DNA of 64,000 nucleotides, taken from the NCBI RefSeq assembly GCF_014203155.1, contig NZ_JACHIK010000008.1, forward strand, positions 153,266 through 217,265. The letters run 5' to 3'. Each line of letters opens with the position of its first letter. The stretch's first letter is position 1. The notes beneath the pieces were generated by a model that worked only from the letters and a program-made list of their open reading frames with translations, was not told the origin of the DNA and made no database searches. Position numbers and translations under genes: made by a program. This DNA comes from Shinella fusca (GTDB taxonomy: Bacteria > Pseudomonadota > Alphaproteobacteria > Rhizobiales > Rhizobiaceae). Positions 63,102 to 64,000 of the stretch are shown piece after piece.

Positions 63102-63890
63102 ATGGATCTTGGAATTTCCGGCAAGCGCGCCCTCGTCCTCGCCTCCTCCCGCGGCCTCGGCAAGGGCATCGCCGTGGCGCTCGCCCGCGAGGGCGCCCAT
63201 GTGCTGCTGTGCGGGCGCAGCACGGAAACGCTCGAGGCCAATTGCGCTGCCATCAATGCGGAAGGTCCCGGCCGGGCCGACTGGGTGCAGGCGGACCTCG
63301 GCGATGCCGGTTTCGTCGAGACCATCGTCAAGGCCGTTTCGGAAAAGCTCGGCGGCGTCGACATCCTCGTCAACAATTCCGGCGGGCCGGTACCGGGCTC
63401 GACCGAGGACATGGACGAGGAGACGCTCGCCGCCTATTTCAACTCCATGGTGCTGCGGATCATCACGCTCACCAACCGGCTTCTGCCCGGCATGAAGGCT
63501 GAGGGCTGGGGCCGCATCCTCACCGTCGCCTCCTCCGGCGTGATCGAGCCGATCCCCGGCCTTGCGCTTTCCAACACGCTGCGCCCGGCGCTTGCCGGCT
63601 GGTCGAAGACGCTGGCGAGCGAAGTCGCGCAATACGGCGTCACCAGCAACCTGCTCCTGCCCGGCAGCATCTTCACCGACCGGCTGAAGAGCCTCGACGC
63701 CGCGGCCGCCGAGCGCAGCGGCCGGAGCGTGGAGGAGGTGAAGGCCGCCTCGGAAAAGGCGATCCCCGCACGGCGCTACGGCACCGTCGAGGAATTCGCC
63801 GCCACCGCCGCTTTCCTGTGCAGCGCACCGGCAAGCTACGTCACCGGCAGCGTCATCCGCTGCGACGGCGGGGCGGCGCGGTCGGTGTGA
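63102..63890 (+). CDS. Atypical SDR (ketoacyl reductase-like), Tyr/Lys of active site replaced
   Basis: This 262-residue short-chain dehydrogenase fold has LVLASSRGLGKGIAVALARE (nucleotide binding), ILVNNSGGP (NNxG) and the Ser in TVASSG (S144). Where YxxxK is expected (13 residues later) it has S157-N-T-L-R161, so both catalytic residues differ. This looks like a subgroup of beta-ketoacyl reductase-like SDRs without the usual Tyr/Lys. It starts 24 bp after the FAD oxidase with AAAAAGGAAGG upstream and is probably co-transcribed with it. Confidence 0.88.
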   Translation: MDLGISGKRALVLASSRGLGKGIAVALAREGAHVLLCGRSTETLEANCAAINAEGPGRADWVQADLGDAGFVETIVKAVSEKLGGVDILVNNSGGPVPGSTEDMDEETLAAYFNSMVLRIITLTNRLLPGMKAEGWGRILTVASSGVIEPIPGLALSNTLRPALAGWSKTLASEVAQYGVTSNLLLPGSIFTDRLKSLDAAAAERSGRSVEEVKAASEKAIPARRYGTVEEFAATAAFLCSAPASYVTGSVIRCDGGAARSV

Positions 63891-64000
63891 AGCCGCGCGG
63901 GAAGTGCCCCTCATCCGGCCTGCCGGCCACCTTTGTAACTTCCCTTTGCCCGGGATTGGCGCTGTATTGCCGATTGCGGTGGCGGATGAGAGACCGCAGC
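63891..64000. other. Window end, no gene seen
   Basis: After the SDR stop the remaining 110 bp hold a fragment of the third palindromic repeat family (CCCCTCATCCGGCCTGCCGG at about 63906) and no start of a recognisable gene. Confidence 0.5.

Overview
The window is GC-rich chromosomal DNA from an alphaproteobacterium of the order Hyphomicrobiales (Rhizobiales), most likely the family Rhizobiaceae (Shinella/Ensifer/Rhizobium/Agrobacterium type). This rests on gene content and order: DUF2062-acpS-lepB-rnc-era, rpoZ beside a single bifunctional relA/spoT, dapA-smpB, RopA-type porins, a choline ABC transporter, an RpiR-regulated iol cluster, and many copies of a RIME-like palindromic repeat. The genus was not determined; all calls come from reading sequence and recalled family knowledge, with no database search.

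Layout. 1-5.8 kb: start of a membrane protein, thioesterase and recO, a divergent SRPBCC/ArsR pair with a palindrome on the ArsR start codon, a Tat-type class A beta-lactamase and tex. 6.0-9.4 kb: a PotD-like periplasmic binding protein overlapping a membrane GGDEF/EAL protein, resembling the NspS-MbaA polyamine-sensing pair of Vibrio. 9.6-22.9 kb: housekeeping block (era, rnc, lepB, acpS, DUF2062, DUF3563, relA/spoT, rpoZ, NYN-domain protein, smpB, dapA, lytic transglycosylase, alpha/beta hydrolase). 23-27 kb: two divergent porins sharing a perfect 132-bp inverted repeat, with a possible 40-residue zinc-binding protein between them, then a lone tyrosine recombinase and tRNA-Ser(GCT). 27.1-30.4 kb: a 1112-residue exported caspase-like protein with a duplicated Sel1/peptidoglycan-binding block.

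30.5-38.5 kb: myo-inositol catabolism (Gfo/Idh/MocA dehydrogenase, RpiR regulator, iolC-DUF2090, iolD, iolE, iolB) with sites matching the rhizobial IolR consensus. 38.9-48.3 kb: PHB-depolymerase-like esterase, glutaryl-CoA dehydrogenase, two PilZ-type proteins, an aminotransferase, several small or envelope proteins, a GST and AMP nucleosidase. 48.3-49.0 kb: a VapBC toxin-antitoxin pair with its operator. 49.0-51.8 kb: divergent putrescine-type aminotransferase and glutamine-synthetase-like genes (polyamine catabolism). 52-56 kb: lipid kinase, MFS exporter, Lrp/AsnC regulator and EamA transporter. 56.2 kb: a (CT)27 microsatellite beside a chimeric RIME-like repeat. 56.4-58.5 kb: choline binding protein and permease without an ATPase. 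58.8-63.9 kb: L,D-transpeptidase with an exact CtrA-type box upstream, ETF-ubiquinone oxidoreductase, an FAD-linked oxidase and an SDR lacking the canonical Tyr/Lys.

How it fits together: most of the window is ordinary core genome. The less ordinary parts are the putative polyamine to c-di-GMP sensor (with PilZ effectors and polyamine catabolism also in the window), the porin inverted repeat beside a recombinase, and the caspase-Sel1 protein. No prophage, CRISPR array or large island was seen.
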